A DNA stretch of 64,000 nt from NCBI RefSeq assembly GCF_900590885.1, contig NZ_UUON01000024.1:124001-188000 (forward strand). The letters run 5' to 3'. The stretch comes from Pseudomonas viridiflava (GTDB taxonomy: Bacteria; Pseudomonadota; Gammaproteobacteria; Pseudomonadales; Pseudomonadaceae). The position numbers and the translations under genes were made by a program. This document shows, piece by piece, positions 54,083-62,817 of this stretch (the first letter of the stretch is position 1; each line of letters starts with the position of its first letter). The notes beneath the pieces were generated by a model, which was given only the letters and a program-made list of their open reading frames with translations, was not told the origin of the DNA and searched no databases.

Positions 54083-55357
54083 TCAGTGCAAATAATCCTG
54101 GAAGCGGTAATAGGCACCCACAAACGGCAGGAACCAGGGTTTGCCGAAATGCCCGGGAATCGCCGGCCATTCCAGTTCACGCCATGGATTGGCCGCCGTG
54201 TTGCCGGCCATGACCTCGGCCATCACCTGGCCCATGTGCACCGACATCTGCACGCCATGGCCGCTGTAGCCCATGGAGTGGAATACGCCGCCATGCTGGC
54301 CCGCGCGGGGCAGGCGGTCGGACGTCATGTCCACCAGGCCACCCCAGCAGTAGTCGATCTTCACGTGCGCCAACTGCGGGAACATATTGAGCATGGCGGC
54401 CTGCAACACCTTGCCGCTCTTGGCGTCGGAAACGCTGTCAGACATGGCGAACCGCGCACGCCCGCCAAACAGCAGGCGGTTGTCCGGGGTCAGGCGAAAA
54501 TAGTTGCCGATCATGCGGCTGGTCACATAAGCCCGATGCTTGGGCAGCAACTGATCGATCAGCGTTTGCGGCAAGACTTCGGTGGCGATCACAAAGCTGC
54601 CCACCGGCACGATCCGCCGGCGGTACCAGCCCAGGTCGCCATGCTGGCAGGCGCCGGTGGCCAGCAACACTTGCCCGGCGTGCAGCGAACCCTTGGCGGT
54701 GTTGACCTGGTAACCGCCGGCCTGGGCCTGCCAGTGCTTGACCTCGGTGTGCTCGTAGATCATCGCGCCCTGCCGCGCTGCCGCTTCGGCCAGGCCTACA
54801 CCGAAGCGGCCGACGTGCATCTGCACGCCGTTGCGTTGCAGCAAGCCGCCATGGAACTGCGTCGAATTGACTTCAGCACGGGTCTGCACGGCGCTGAGCA
54901 GTTCGACATCGGCATCCACTTCCTTGCGGATCAGCTCACAGGTGCGGGCCAGGCCTTCATAGTGCAGCGGCTTGGCCGCCAACTTGAGCTTGCCGTTGCG
55001 CACCAGGTCGCAGGCGATCCCTTCTTGCTCCACTAGCGAAACCACCGTCTGCACCGCGCTTTCATACGCCTGGTAATAGGCCCGCGCCTTGGCTGCACCG
55101 AGGCTGGCGTGCAGCCCGGCATAGTCCTGGGCCACCCCGGTGTTGCACTGCCCACCATTGCGCCCCGAGGCCTCGCCGATCACCCGCCCGGCGTCCAGCA
55201 CCACCACGCTGGCACCCTTGAGCGCCAATGCGCGCGCCGCCGCCAGGCCGGTAAAGCCGCCACCGACCACGGCCACATCGACCTGCCGAGGCAAGCCGCC
55301 CAACTGGGCGCCGGTAAACGCCGGTGCGGTGTCGAGCCAATAGGATTCGCTGCCCAT
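54083..55357 (-). CDS. FAD-dependent amine oxidase, PuuB-like
   Basis: 424 residues from the ATG at 55357 (AAGGGG upstream). FAD loop VDVAVVGGGFTGLAAARAL, the GEASGRNGGQCNTGVAQDY segment of gamma-glutamylputrescine oxidases, FFRLTP-like NYFRLTPDNRLLFGGRARF and a C-terminal GGVFHSMGYSGHGVQMSVHM. It oxidises an N-substituted or polyamine-type substrate with oxygen. It lies between a HAD gene 19 bp upstream and the ABC transporter. Confidence 0.88.
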   Translation of the reverse strand: MGSESYWLDTAPAFTGAQLGGLPRQVDVAVVGGGFTGLAAARALALKGASVVVLDAGRVIGEASGRNGGQCNTGVAQDYAGLHASLGAAKARAYYQAYESAVQTVVSLVEQEGIACDLVRNGKLKLAAKPLHYEGLARTCELIRKEVDADVELLSAVQTRAEVNSTQFHGGLLQRNGVQMHVGRFGVGLAEAAARQGAMIYEHTEVKHWQAQAGGYQVNTAKGSLHAGQVLLATGACQHGDLGWYRRRIVPVGSFVIATEVLPQTLIDQLLPKHRAYVTSRMIGNYFRLTPDNRLLFGGRARFAMSDSVSDAKSGKVLQAAMLNMFPQLAHVKIDYCWGGLVDMTSDRLPRAGQHGGVFHSMGYSGHGVQMSVHMGQVMAEVMAGNTAANPWRELEWPAIPGHFGKPWFLPFVGAYYRFQDYLH

Positions 55358-55376
55358 GTCTTGCCCCTTGTGTGCG

Positions 55377-56045
55377 TTACAGACCAACCAGTGCCGGCAG
55401 CCCACCGATATCGGTGATCTGCTGGTAGCCGTAGAACGCGTTGCCTGGCACTTCATGGCCCCGGGCAACAAACGCCTTGTTCTTGATCTTCATGTCATGG
55501 GCCGGCATCAGGTCATAACGGAAGCTGGAAGACACATGCAAGATGTCTTCCGGCCCGCAGCCAAGGTTGTCGAGCATGAACTCGAAAGCGGCCAGGCGCG
55601 GCTTGTAGGCCTGCGCCTGTTCGGCGGTGAAGACCTTGTGGAACGGCGCGCCGAGCTTGTCGACGTTGGACATGATCTGACTGTCGCTGGCATTGGAGAA
55701 GATCACCAGGGGAATCTTGTCGGCAATCTTCGACAGACCGGCCGGCACGTCGGCGTGAGGGCCCCAGGTCGGCACGGCGTCGTAATACAGCTGGCCTTCC
55801 TCGCGGTAGGCGATGCCCCAGCGCTTGCAGGTACGGGCCAGGGCGGTCTTGAGGATTTCGTCGTAAGGCATCCAGTCGCCCATGACCTGGTCGAGGCGGT
55901 AGGCAGAGAAGTCCTTGACGAACTGGTCCATCTCTTCGGGCTTGATGCGATCGGCGAAGATCTCGCGGGTCATGGTGCCCATATGAAAGTTGGTCAGCGT
56001 ACCGTAGCAGTCGAACGTAATGAATTTGGGACGAAGAAAGCTCAT
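55377..56045 (-). CDS. Haloacid dehalogenase type II family protein (copy 2)
   Basis: 222 residues from the ATG at 56045 (AGGA upstream). ITFDCYGTLTNFHMGTMTRE, IPLVIFSNASDSQIMSNVDK, HVSSSFRYDLMPAHDM. First gene of the roughly 10-kb operon HAD, PuuB-like oxidase, ABC transporter, three-subunit dehydrogenase. Strongly similar to copy 1 along the full length. Confidence 0.88.
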   Translation of the reverse strand: MSFLRPKFITFDCYGTLTNFHMGTMTREIFADRIKPEEMDQFVKDFSAYRLDQVMGDWMPYDEILKTALARTCKRWGIAYREEGQLYYDAVPTWGPHADVPAGLSKIADKIPLVIFSNASDSQIMSNVDKLGAPFHKVFTAEQAQAYKPRLAAFEFMLDNLGCGPEDILHVSSSFRYDLMPAHDMKIKNKAFVARGHEVPGNAFYGYQQITDIGGLPALVGL

Positions 56046-56159
56046 TGGGTGCGGTCCTGAAGTTCGTTGAGTGTGACAAGCGTTCACTGCCCTGGCGGCG
56101 CGTCGGCCTCGTTGCAGCACAGGTTCATTACACCACTGTGAAATCAGCATATGCCGTCT

Positions 56160-56218
56160 AAAACGACCTGTGCTCAATACAAACCACCGTTTTGGTGGCT
56201 GGGCGCAGCAGAGTTTGC
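56160..56218 (-). promoter_or_regulatory. Shared upstream element of HAD copy 2
   Basis: Block 56178-56218 aligns without gaps to 42310-42350 (30 of 41). AAAACG (56160-56165) is inverted relative to CGTTTT (56188-56193). The distance between half-sites is 10 bp shorter than in copy 1, about one helical turn, as expected if both bind the same protein on one face of the DNA. Confidence 0.5.
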
Positions 56219-56385
56219 GGTGTGTGCCAGGCTTGGGCAGGGCTAGTGTTTGTGCGCTTTTAAGGGGCTTTTGGGGGTGAGGACGCTTAAGGACGGGGGT
56301 GGGGGCGGCAGAAAGTGTGGCTGGGTGTGCTTAAGATCAAAAGCCAAGGCAGCGGCGTTATAGCCAACCGATTTCTGCGGCCACG

Positions 56386-56513
56386 CTCGGTTAAAAATGT
56401 GCGAGGGGCGGTGCGACGATTCGACTTGCCCCCGATGAGGGAGTGTCAGCCATATATAGGCTGACTGATACTCTGCAATCGGGGGCAAGCCCCCTCCCAC
56501 ATTTTTAACCGAG
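56386..56513. repeat. REP doublet with altered left arm and extended flanks
   Basis: The outer 16 nt, CTCGGTTAAAAATGTG (56386-56401) and CACATTTTTAACCGAG (56498-56513), are perfect inverted repeats. The right arm is a normal GGGGGCAAGCCCCCTCCCAC element. The left arm is interrupted by about 17 extra bases between GGGG and CTTGCCCCC. Confidence 0.8.
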
Positions 56514-56699
56514 TTCAAACTTGAAATACCAGCCGGCATTTACTGCCGCCGCCCCGCAGAAATTAAGTACGACCTGTGGCCCCACAACCCACCGCCCGAG
56601 GAATCTACCGAATATCCCCGGCCCCCTTGCCAGCCCTTTAAGCAGGTGGGATACAGGCAGCCTCACCGCGCAAAAAAACCTGCTCTATGGAGGCTCGCC

Positions 56700-57551
56700 A
56701 TGTCCGCCCTGCCACACCCTGCTTATATCTACCGGCCCATGACCGTGGCCGACCTCCCGGCTGCCCACGCCTTGTCCGTGCAACTCAAATGGCCTCACCG
56801 CCTGGACGACTGGGCCATGTTGCAACGGGTCAGCGACGGCTTTGTGGTAATGGACGGCGAGCGGCTGATCGGCAGCGCCTTCACCTGCCCCCAGGGCGAC
56901 TACGCCACCATCGGCCTGGTGATCGTCAGCAATGACTACCAGGGCCAGGGCATCGGCCGCCGCTTGATGGAAAAGGCCCTCGCTGCCTGCGGTACACGCA
57001 CGCCACTGCTGAATGCCACCCTCGCCGGCGCACCGCTGTATACCAGCCAGGGGTTTGTCGAGTTCGGCCGGGTACAACAACATCAGGGCCAGGTACAGGT
57101 GCCTGCCCTGCCGGAGCTTGCCAGCGGTGAAACCTGCCGTGCGCTCACGGCCGATGATCACACCACCCTGCTCGCCCTCGCCAAAGCCGCCAGCGGCCTG
57201 GACCGCCGCGATGTACTGCGCGACTTGCAGGTGGAACATGCCGTCGGCATCGAGCGCGATGGCAAGTTACGCGGCTTCGCCCTGCTGCGGCCGTTCGGGC
57301 GCGGGCGCTGCATCGGCCCGGTGGTGGCGCAAAACAGCGAGCAGGCCAAGCACCTGATCACCACCTTGCTCGCCCAGGTGCCGGATGCCTTTGTACGCAT
57401 CGACATCCCCGTTGCCTGCGGCCTCAGCGACTGGCTCGAACAGGCCGGCCTGAAGAACATCGACACCGTCGCGCAGATGGCCTTGGGCACCCCTCCCCAA
57501 GCCAGCCAAGGTGTCCACCCGTTTGCGTTGATCACCCAGGCGATCAGCTGA
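56700..57551 (+). CDS. GNAT acetyltransferase, two-domain (copy 1)
   Basis: 283 residues from the ATG at 56700 with GGAGG upstream. The N-terminal GNAT fold has the acetyl-CoA motif IVSNDYQGQGIGRRLM. The second half (residues about 150-280) is a diverged GNAT-like domain with AVGIERDGKLRGFALLRPFG and VRIDIPVACGLSDWL. Paralogue of 61972. Followed after 22 bp by a cupin gene. Acceptor unknown; an amine from the neighbouring pathways is plausible. Confidence 0.87.
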   Translation: MSALPHPAYIYRPMTVADLPAAHALSVQLKWPHRLDDWAMLQRVSDGFVVMDGERLIGSAFTCPQGDYATIGLVIVSNDYQGQGIGRRLMEKALAACGTRTPLLNATLAGAPLYTSQGFVEFGRVQQHQGQVQVPALPELASGETCRALTADDHTTLLALAKAASGLDRRDVLRDLQVEHAVGIERDGKLRGFALLRPFGRGRCIGPVVAQNSEQAKHLITTLLAQVPDAFVRIDIPVACGLSDWLEQAGLKNIDTVAQMALGTPPQASQGVHPFALITQAIS

Positions 57552-57573
57552 CTTTCCTCCCGGAGCGCTTCCC

Positions 57574-58287
57574 ATGTCATCTCCCAAAACACTGCTGTTG
57601 GCGCGTGCCGACGGCAGCCGCGTGGCCACGTCCTTCAACAATGGCGCCTTGAGCCCACTGGACCCGTTCGGCGCCAACCGCCACCTTGCCTGGCTGGGCG
57701 ACGACGGCGTATCGGCAGGTGTGGTGCGGTTCACCGGCAACGCCGTGATCGAAGACTTCCCCCACAGTGAAACCCTGGTGGTACACGCCGGCCACGTGAT
57801 GCTCAGCAGCGCAGGCCAGACACTCGAACTCGGTGTCGGCGCCAGCGCCGTGATCGGCCGTGGCACACGCCTCACCGTGCAGGCCAGTGCCGACAGCGAG
57901 TGGGCGTTCTGCGCCCTCGACCTGCCCGACGCCCCCGCCCGCCCGGGCCTGACCTTCCTCGCCCCCTACACCCTGCTGAACCCCTCGGCAGCGCCGGAGC
58001 CGGCGATCCTGATCGGCCCGCCACCGCAGTGCCGCGCGCTCAACTTGTTCGATGACCCGAGCACCGAATTGCGCATCGGCATCTGGGACTCGACCCCCTA
58101 CGCTCGCCACGGCCGCCCGCACAAACTGCATGAATTGATGCACCTGCTGGAGGGCAGCGTCACCTTGCAAGACGACGCCGGGCACGCCATCACGGTCAAC
58201 CCTGGCGACAGCGTGTTTGTACCCAAAGGCGCCCCTTGCGCCTGGACCAGCACGGTGTATGTGCGCAAGGTCTACGCGGTGAAATAA
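57574..58287 (+). CDS. Bicupin protein (DUF861/EutQ-like)
   Basis: 237 residues with two cupin halves. The second is clearest: HGRPHKLHELMHLLEGSVTL (metal-type His pair and Glu) and NPGDSVFVPKGAPCAWTST. The first half has FPHSETLVVHAGHVML. Cupin_3-type proteins in amine-catabolic clusters are often of unknown enzymatic role. It ends 8 bp from the convergent LysR gene. Confidence 0.82.
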   Translation: MSSPKTLLLARADGSRVATSFNNGALSPLDPFGANRHLAWLGDDGVSAGVVRFTGNAVIEDFPHSETLVVHAGHVMLSSAGQTLELGVGASAVIGRGTRLTVQASADSEWAFCALDLPDAPARPGLTFLAPYTLLNPSAAPEPAILIGPPPQCRALNLFDDPSTELRIGIWDSTPYARHGRPHKLHELMHLLEGSVTLQDDAGHAITVNPGDSVFVPKGAPCAWTSTVYVRKVYAVK

Positions 58288-58295
58288 CGCGCCGA

Positions 58296-59180
58296 TCAGG
58301 CTTTAAGCGCCTCCTCCAGAAACGCCACCAACGCCTGTACGCGCGGGCTGCGCAGCTTGCGCGACGGCACCAGCAGGTTGACCGGGGCGCTGTCGAAGCT
58401 CCAGTCGGCCAACACCCGTACCAGGTTGCCGCTGGCGATGGCGTCACTCACATCCCACTGTGAACGCAATACCAACCCCAGCCCCTGCTCGGCCCAGCGC
58501 CGGGCGACGCTGCCGTCGTTGCTCAACAGCGCCGGCTCGATGCGCAGCGTCTTGCGGCCCTGCCCCTTGCGCAGGTGCCAGAGCGTCACATCCTCATCGT
58601 TTTCACGGATGCAAATGCAGCGATGCGCCGTGAGTTCATCCGGCGACGCGGGTATGCCGTGCGCCTGCAGATAGGCCGGGCTGGCACATAACCAGCGCTC
58701 GTTTGGCGTGAGTTGCCGCGCGATCCACAGGCTGTCATTGAGATGCCCGATGTGAATCACCGCGTCGCTGTCATGCCGATCCGGCCACGGCGTTTCGCGC
58801 AGATCCAAGTGCAGGCAAAGCTGTGGATGCAGGCGGATAAACCGCGCCAGCAGCGGCGCGAGGCGCTGGCGCCCGTAGCCAAACGGCGCCGCCAGCCGCA
58901 AGGTGCCCACCAGCCGTTCGTCCTTTTGCCTGAAAGATTCCGGCAGCGCCTCCAGTTGCTCCAGCAGCACTGCGCTTTCCCGCGAGAACCGCTCACCATC
59001 GGCGGTCAGGCTCAGGCGCCGGGCATCGCGATTGGCCAGGGTCAGCCCCAGCAGCGCCTCCAGCTTACGCAAACGCATGGAAAGCGCCGGCGGCGACACG
59101 TTCAGCGCCCGGGCGGCCGCGCTCAGGGACTCCGAGCGTGCAAGGGTGACGGCCAAGCGCAGGTCTTCGATGGAGATCAT
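58296..59180 (-). CDS. LysR-family regulator of the DSD1 cluster
   Basis: 294 residues. HTH: IEDLRLAVTLARSESLSAAA, ALNVSPPALSMRLRKLEALL. The effector domain contains HIGHLNDSLWIARQLTPNER, of the group related to DsdC/CrgA-like regulators. It is divergent from the DSD1 operon across 95 bp, so it probably controls it. Confidence 0.88.
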   Translation of the reverse strand: MISIEDLRLAVTLARSESLSAAARALNVSPPALSMRLRKLEALLGLTLANRDARRLSLTADGERFSRESAVLLEQLEALPESFRQKDERLVGTLRLAAPFGYGRQRLAPLLARFIRLHPQLCLHLDLRETPWPDRHDSDAVIHIGHLNDSLWIARQLTPNERWLCASPAYLQAHGIPASPDELTAHRCICIRENDEDVTLWHLRKGQGRKTLRIEPALLSNDGSVARRWAEQGLGLVLRSQWDVSDAIASGNLVRVLADWSFDSAPVNLLVPSRKLRSPRVQALVAFLEEALKA

Positions 59181-59201
59181 TCAATTTTACTTAATGATTG
59201 A
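59181..59201. promoter_or_regulatory. LysR-type dyad TCAAT-N11-ATTGA
   Basis: Perfect inverted pentamers 11 bp apart, directly upstream of the lysR start codon and about 75 bp before the DSD1 gene, matching the T-N11-A pattern. A further ATTGATTGA lies at 59207-59215. Confidence 0.45.
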
Positions 59202-59275
59202 TGAGCATTGATTGAACCACACCTTAAGGACGGCTGAGTAGAGTGGCGCCTGTACCCAGCCACTCGAGTCCCGTC

Positions 59276-60412
59276 ATGCCCACCCCGACTGCCTCCCTCG
59301 ACACGCCCGTTGCGCTCATCGATATCCCGCGCATGCAGCACAATATCCTGCGCATGCAGCAGCGCATGAACAGCCTCGGTGTGCGTTTGCGCCCGCACAT
59401 CAAGACCAGCAAGTGCTTGCCCGTGGTTAACGCGCAGATCGCCGCCGGGGCCAGCGGTGTGACGGTGTCCACCCTCAAGGAAGCCGAGCATTGCTTCGCC
59501 CACGGCATCAGCGACGTCTTCTACGCCGTCGCCATCGCCCCGGGCAAATTGCCCCAGGCCCTTGCCTTGCGCCGCAAGGGCTGCAACCTCAGCCTGCTCA
59601 CCGACAGCGTGCAAGGTGCCCAAGCCATCGTCGCGTTTGCACAGCAACACGATGAACGCTTCGACGTATGGATTGAAATCGACTGCGATGGCCATCGCTC
59701 GGGCCTGGCCCCCGAAGACGCGGCGCTGATCGACGTCGCGCGCGTGCTCAGCGAGGGCGGGATGCGCCTGCGCGGGGTGATGACCCACGCCGGCTCCAGT
59801 TATGAACTGGACACCCTCCAAGCCTTGCAAGGTCTGGCCGAACAGGAGCGCGCGCTGTGCGTACGCGGCGCAGAACGCATCCGTGCCACCGGCCTGGCGT
59901 GCCCCGAGGTCAGCATCGGCTCAACCCCCACGGCACTCTCGGCACTCAACCTGGACGGCGTCACCGAAGTACGCGCAGGGGTCTATGTGTTCTTCGACCT
60001 GGTCATGCACAACATCGGCGTGTGCCAGGCGCACGAGCTGGCACTGAGCGTGCTGACCAGCGTGATCGGCCATCAGCAGGATAAGGGCTGGATCATCACG
60101 GATGCCGGCTGGATGGCCATGAGCCGCGACCGTGGCACCCAGCGTCAACACCAGGACTTCGGTTATGGCCAAGTGTGCACAGAAGCCGGCGACTGGATCG
60201 ACGGTGCGCAGGTCACGGGCGCCAATCAGGAGCACGGCATCATTACCTTGGGCAGCGCCAACCGTGACGCCCTTGCCACGCGTTTCCCCATCGGCAGCCG
60301 CCTGCGCATCCTGCCCAACCACGCCTGCGCCACGGGCGCGCAGTTCCCGGACTATCACGCCCTCGACGCCGACGGCGCGGTGCACACATGGAGTCGCCTG
60401 CATGGCTGGTAA
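59276..60412 (+). CDS. DSD1-family PLP enzyme (D-serine dehydratase/D-threonine aldolase type)
   Basis: 378 residues from the ATG at 59276; a GTG at 59243 is an alternative. SLDTPVALIDIPRMQHNIL, the PLP lysine in RPHIKTSK (Lys43), IEIDCDGHRSG, the substrate region VRAGVYVFFDLVMHNIGVC and the zinc pair His/Cys in LPNHACATG. Members act on D-serine, D-threonine or D-3-hydroxyaspartate. The RidA gene directly behind suits an enzyme that releases an enamine. Overlaps ridA by 11 bp. Confidence 0.9.
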   Translation: MPTPTASLDTPVALIDIPRMQHNILRMQQRMNSLGVRLRPHIKTSKCLPVVNAQIAAGASGVTVSTLKEAEHCFAHGISDVFYAVAIAPGKLPQALALRRKGCNLSLLTDSVQGAQAIVAFAQQHDERFDVWIEIDCDGHRSGLAPEDAALIDVARVLSEGGMRLRGVMTHAGSSYELDTLQALQGLAEQERALCVRGAERIRATGLACPEVSIGSTPTALSALNLDGVTEVRAGVYVFFDLVMHNIGVCQAHELALSVLTSVIGHQQDKGWIITDAGWMAMSRDRGTQRQHQDFGYGQVCTEAGDWIDGAQVTGANQEHGIITLGSANRDALATRFPIGSRLRILPNHACATGAQFPDYHALDADGAVHTWSRLHGW

Positions 60413-60806
60413 GCTCGAGGTTATTCATACCGCCCAGGCGGCAGCGCCTGGCGGCCATTACTCCCAGGCGATCGCCCACGCTGGCGTGGTGTATGTGTCC
60501 GGGCAACTGCCGGTACGCGCCAATGGCGAACACAGCGCCGATCAACCGTTTGAGGTGCAGGCGGCGATTGCCCTCGACAACCTGGTGGCGATCCTCAAGC
60601 AAGCCGGCCTGAGCCCCCATGACCTGCTCAGCGTGACGGTCTACGTGGTGGGCATAGACCATTGGCCGGCGTTTGACCGGCTGTATGCAACCTGCCTGGG
60701 CGACCACCGACCGGCCCGCGCCGTGGTACCGGTGCCGGTCTTGCACCATGGTTACCTGATCGAAATCGCAGCGGTGGCGCGCGGCGCACAGGAGCAACCG
60801 GCATGA
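60402..60806 (+). CDS. RidA/YjgF-family imine deaminase
   Basis: 134 residues: GGHYSQAIAHAGVVYVSGQL, PFEVQAAIALDNLVAILKQA, RAVVPVPVLHHGYLIEIAAV with the conserved Arg and Glu. RidA hydrolyses reactive enamines/imines such as 2-aminoacrylate from PLP dehydratases and D-amino-acid oxidases, exactly the enzymes on both sides. Overlaps the oxidase gene by 4 bp. Confidence 0.92.
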   Translation: MAGKLEVIHTAQAAAPGGHYSQAIAHAGVVYVSGQLPVRANGEHSADQPFEVQAAIALDNLVAILKQAGLSPHDLLSVTVYVVGIDHWPAFDRLYATCLGDHRPARAVVPVPVLHHGYLIEIAAVARGAQEQPA

Positions 60807-61975
60807 CCGCGCAAAAAAGCGCTGTGCTGATTATTGGCGGCGGCATCATGGGTGCCTCGTCGGCGTTTTTCCTGGCCCGGCGAGGCCATTCAGTGACGCT
60901 GCTGGAGCGCGACCAGATCGGTCAGTACGCCAGCGGCGTGAATTTCGGCAACGTCCGCCGCCAGGGCCGCTACCTGGGCCAGCTGGAGTTGGCCAACCGT
61001 TCGTGGGCGCTGTGGAAGCGCCTGCCGGAGCTGATCGACGACGACCTCGAATTCATTCCCAGCGGGCATATGCGCGTGTGTTACCGCGAGGATGAAATCG
61101 CCGAGCTGGAGGCCTACGCCGCCGCGCCGGAAGCGGCGCAACTGGACTTGAAAATCTATCGCGGCGCCGAGCTGCATCGGCGTTTCGGCTTCCTCGGGCC
61201 CGACGTCAAGGGTGGCTCCTACGCGCCCCATGACGGCCACGCCAACCCACGCCTTGCGGCACCGGCGTTTGCCCGCGCGGCCAGGCGCCTGGGCGCACGC
61301 ATTGAGGAGCGCACCGAAGTGGCCGACGTGCAAAAGGTCAATGGCCTGTTTCACGTCACCACCACCGACGGGCAGCTGTTCGCCGCCGAGCAACTGCTGA
61401 TTACGGCCGGTGCGTGGGCTGCCAGGTTGTCCGAACGCTTTGGCGAGCCGGTGCCGCTGGAACCCAACGGCCCGCAGATGTCAGTCACCGAACCGGTGCC
61501 CTACGCCTTGCCCACCGTGATCGGCGTGTTCACCAAAATCAAGGAAGAGGTGATCTACTTCCGCCAGATTCCGCGCGGCAACATCATCATCGGTGGCGGC
61601 GCCCGCTGCACGCCGGACATGCTCAACCGACGCGCGTTTTTCAAGCCCGAAAGCCTGCTCAACCAGATGCGCCAGATGAAACGGCTGCTGCCCGGTGCCG
61701 AGAAGCTCAACATCATCCGCGTGTGGAGCGGCATCGAAAGCTACACCCCCGACTCCCTGCCGGTGATGGGCCCAAGCGGTGCCGTGGACGGGCTGTTTTA
61801 TGCCTTCGGCTTCTGCGGCCATGGCTTCCAGCTCGGTCCTGGCGTGGGGGATGTGATGGCCGAATTGATCAGCACCGGCAGCACCAGCACCTTGATCAGC
61901 CCGTTCGATATCCGGCGTTTCACCCAACCGTCAATGGTGCCCGCAAACACACTCACGACAGGAAAACTGATATGA
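60803..61975 (+). CDS. FAD-dependent amine/D-amino-acid oxidase, DadA-like (copy 2)
   Basis: 390 residues. FAD loop VLIIGGGIMGASSAFFL, LLERDQIGQYASGVNFGNVR, C-terminal DGLFYAFGFCGHGFQLGPGV. Nearly the same protein as copy 1 at 45851, but here without alpha and ferredoxin-like subunit genes next to it. It may act alone or borrow those subunits. Start overlaps ridA and stop overlaps the GNAT gene (ATGA). Confidence 0.9.
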   Translation: MTAQKSAVLIIGGGIMGASSAFFLARRGHSVTLLERDQIGQYASGVNFGNVRRQGRYLGQLELANRSWALWKRLPELIDDDLEFIPSGHMRVCYREDEIAELEAYAAAPEAAQLDLKIYRGAELHRRFGFLGPDVKGGSYAPHDGHANPRLAAPAFARAARRLGARIEERTEVADVQKVNGLFHVTTTDGQLFAAEQLLITAGAWAARLSERFGEPVPLEPNGPQMSVTEPVPYALPTVIGVFTKIKEEVIYFRQIPRGNIIIGGGARCTPDMLNRRAFFKPESLLNQMRQMKRLLPGAEKLNIIRVWSGIESYTPDSLPVMGPSGAVDGLFYAFGFCGHGFQLGPGVGDVMAELISTGSTSTLISPFDIRRFTQPSMVPANTLTTGKLI

Positions 61976-62817
61976 GCCACGCCTACGCTTATCGCACCGC
62001 CATCGCTGCCGACATGCCCGCCGCCCATGCGCTTTCCGTGCACTTGAAGTGGCCGCACCGCGAGGAGGATTGGGCGATGGTGCAGCGCACGTCCCAGGGT
62101 TTCGTCGCCGAACAGGATGGTGCGCTGGTGGGCGTGGCGTTCGCCTGCCATCAGGGTGCCTCTTCCTCGATCGGTCTGGTGATTGTGAGCGATGAACACC
62201 AGGGCAAAGGGATCGGCCGCCAACTGATGAACCTGTGCCTGGACGCAGTGGCCCCGCGCACGGCGATCCTGAATGCCACCGAGTCGGGCGCGCCGTTGTA
62301 TGCCAGCATGGGCTTCGTCGACTTTGCCCGCATCCAGCAGCATCAAGGCGTACCGCAGACGCCAGCGCCGCTGCCTTTGGTCGAGCATTCGCAGTGTCGG
62401 GTGCTGAGCCTGGCCGAATACCCGCAGGTGATTGCGCTGGCCAACGCGGGCAGTGGCCTGGACCGCACGGTGGTGCTCAACGACCTGCTGCCGACGGCAG
62501 AGCATGTGGTGGGCATCGAGGTAGATGGGCAACTCACTGGCTGCGCCCTGCTCCGCCGCTTTGGTCGTGGCCACATCATTGGCCCGGTGGTTGCGCAACA
62601 CCAGGAACAGGCCCGACAGCTGATCACCCACCTGCTGCGGTTGATCCCGGGGGCCTTCGTACGTTTCGACATTCCAACCGCGTGCGGGTTGGCTGACTGG
62701 CTGGAGAGCCTGGGGCTGCCCTGCGTGGATAAAGCCCCACGCATGGTACTGGGCGTACCCCCGCAATCAAGTGGCGGCATCACCCAGTTTGCGCTGGTAA
62801 CACAAGCCATCGGTTAG
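61972..62817 (+). CDS. GNAT acetyltransferase, two-domain (copy 2)
   Basis: 281 residues. AHALSVHLKWPHREEDWAMV, acetyl-CoA motif IVSDEHQGKGIGRQLM, second domain VVGIEVDGQLTGCALLRRFG and VRFDIPTACGLADWLESLGL. The same architecture and about half identical residues to copy 1, by eye. Translationally coupled to the oxidase. Confidence 0.87.
   Translation: MSHAYAYRTAIAADMPAAHALSVHLKWPHREEDWAMVQRTSQGFVAEQDGALVGVAFACHQGASSSIGLVIVSDEHQGKGIGRQLMNLCLDAVAPRTAILNATESGAPLYASMGFVDFARIQQHQGVPQTPAPLPLVEHSQCRVLSLAEYPQVIALANAGSGLDRTVVLNDLLPTAEHVVGIEVDGQLTGCALLRRFGRGHIIGPVVAQHQEQARQLITHLLRLIPGAFVRFDIPTACGLADWLESLGLPCVDKAPRMVLGVPPQSSGGITQFALVTQAIG

Larger units (their letters stand above)
56046..56699. other. 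654-bp intergenic region with shared element and REP
   Basis: No gene found. It holds the element shared with HAD copy 1 (56160-56218), a stretch of low-complexity G-rich sequence around 56265-56310, and an altered REP doublet (56386-56513). The GNAT promoter should lie in 56514-56690, but no clear hexamers were found. Confidence 0.6.

Noticed and set aside
18559-56513. CRISPR-like repeats
   Set aside because: The recurring GGGAGGGGGCTTGC sequences are isolated inverted doublets at scattered sites, not regularly spaced direct repeats, and no cas genes are present.
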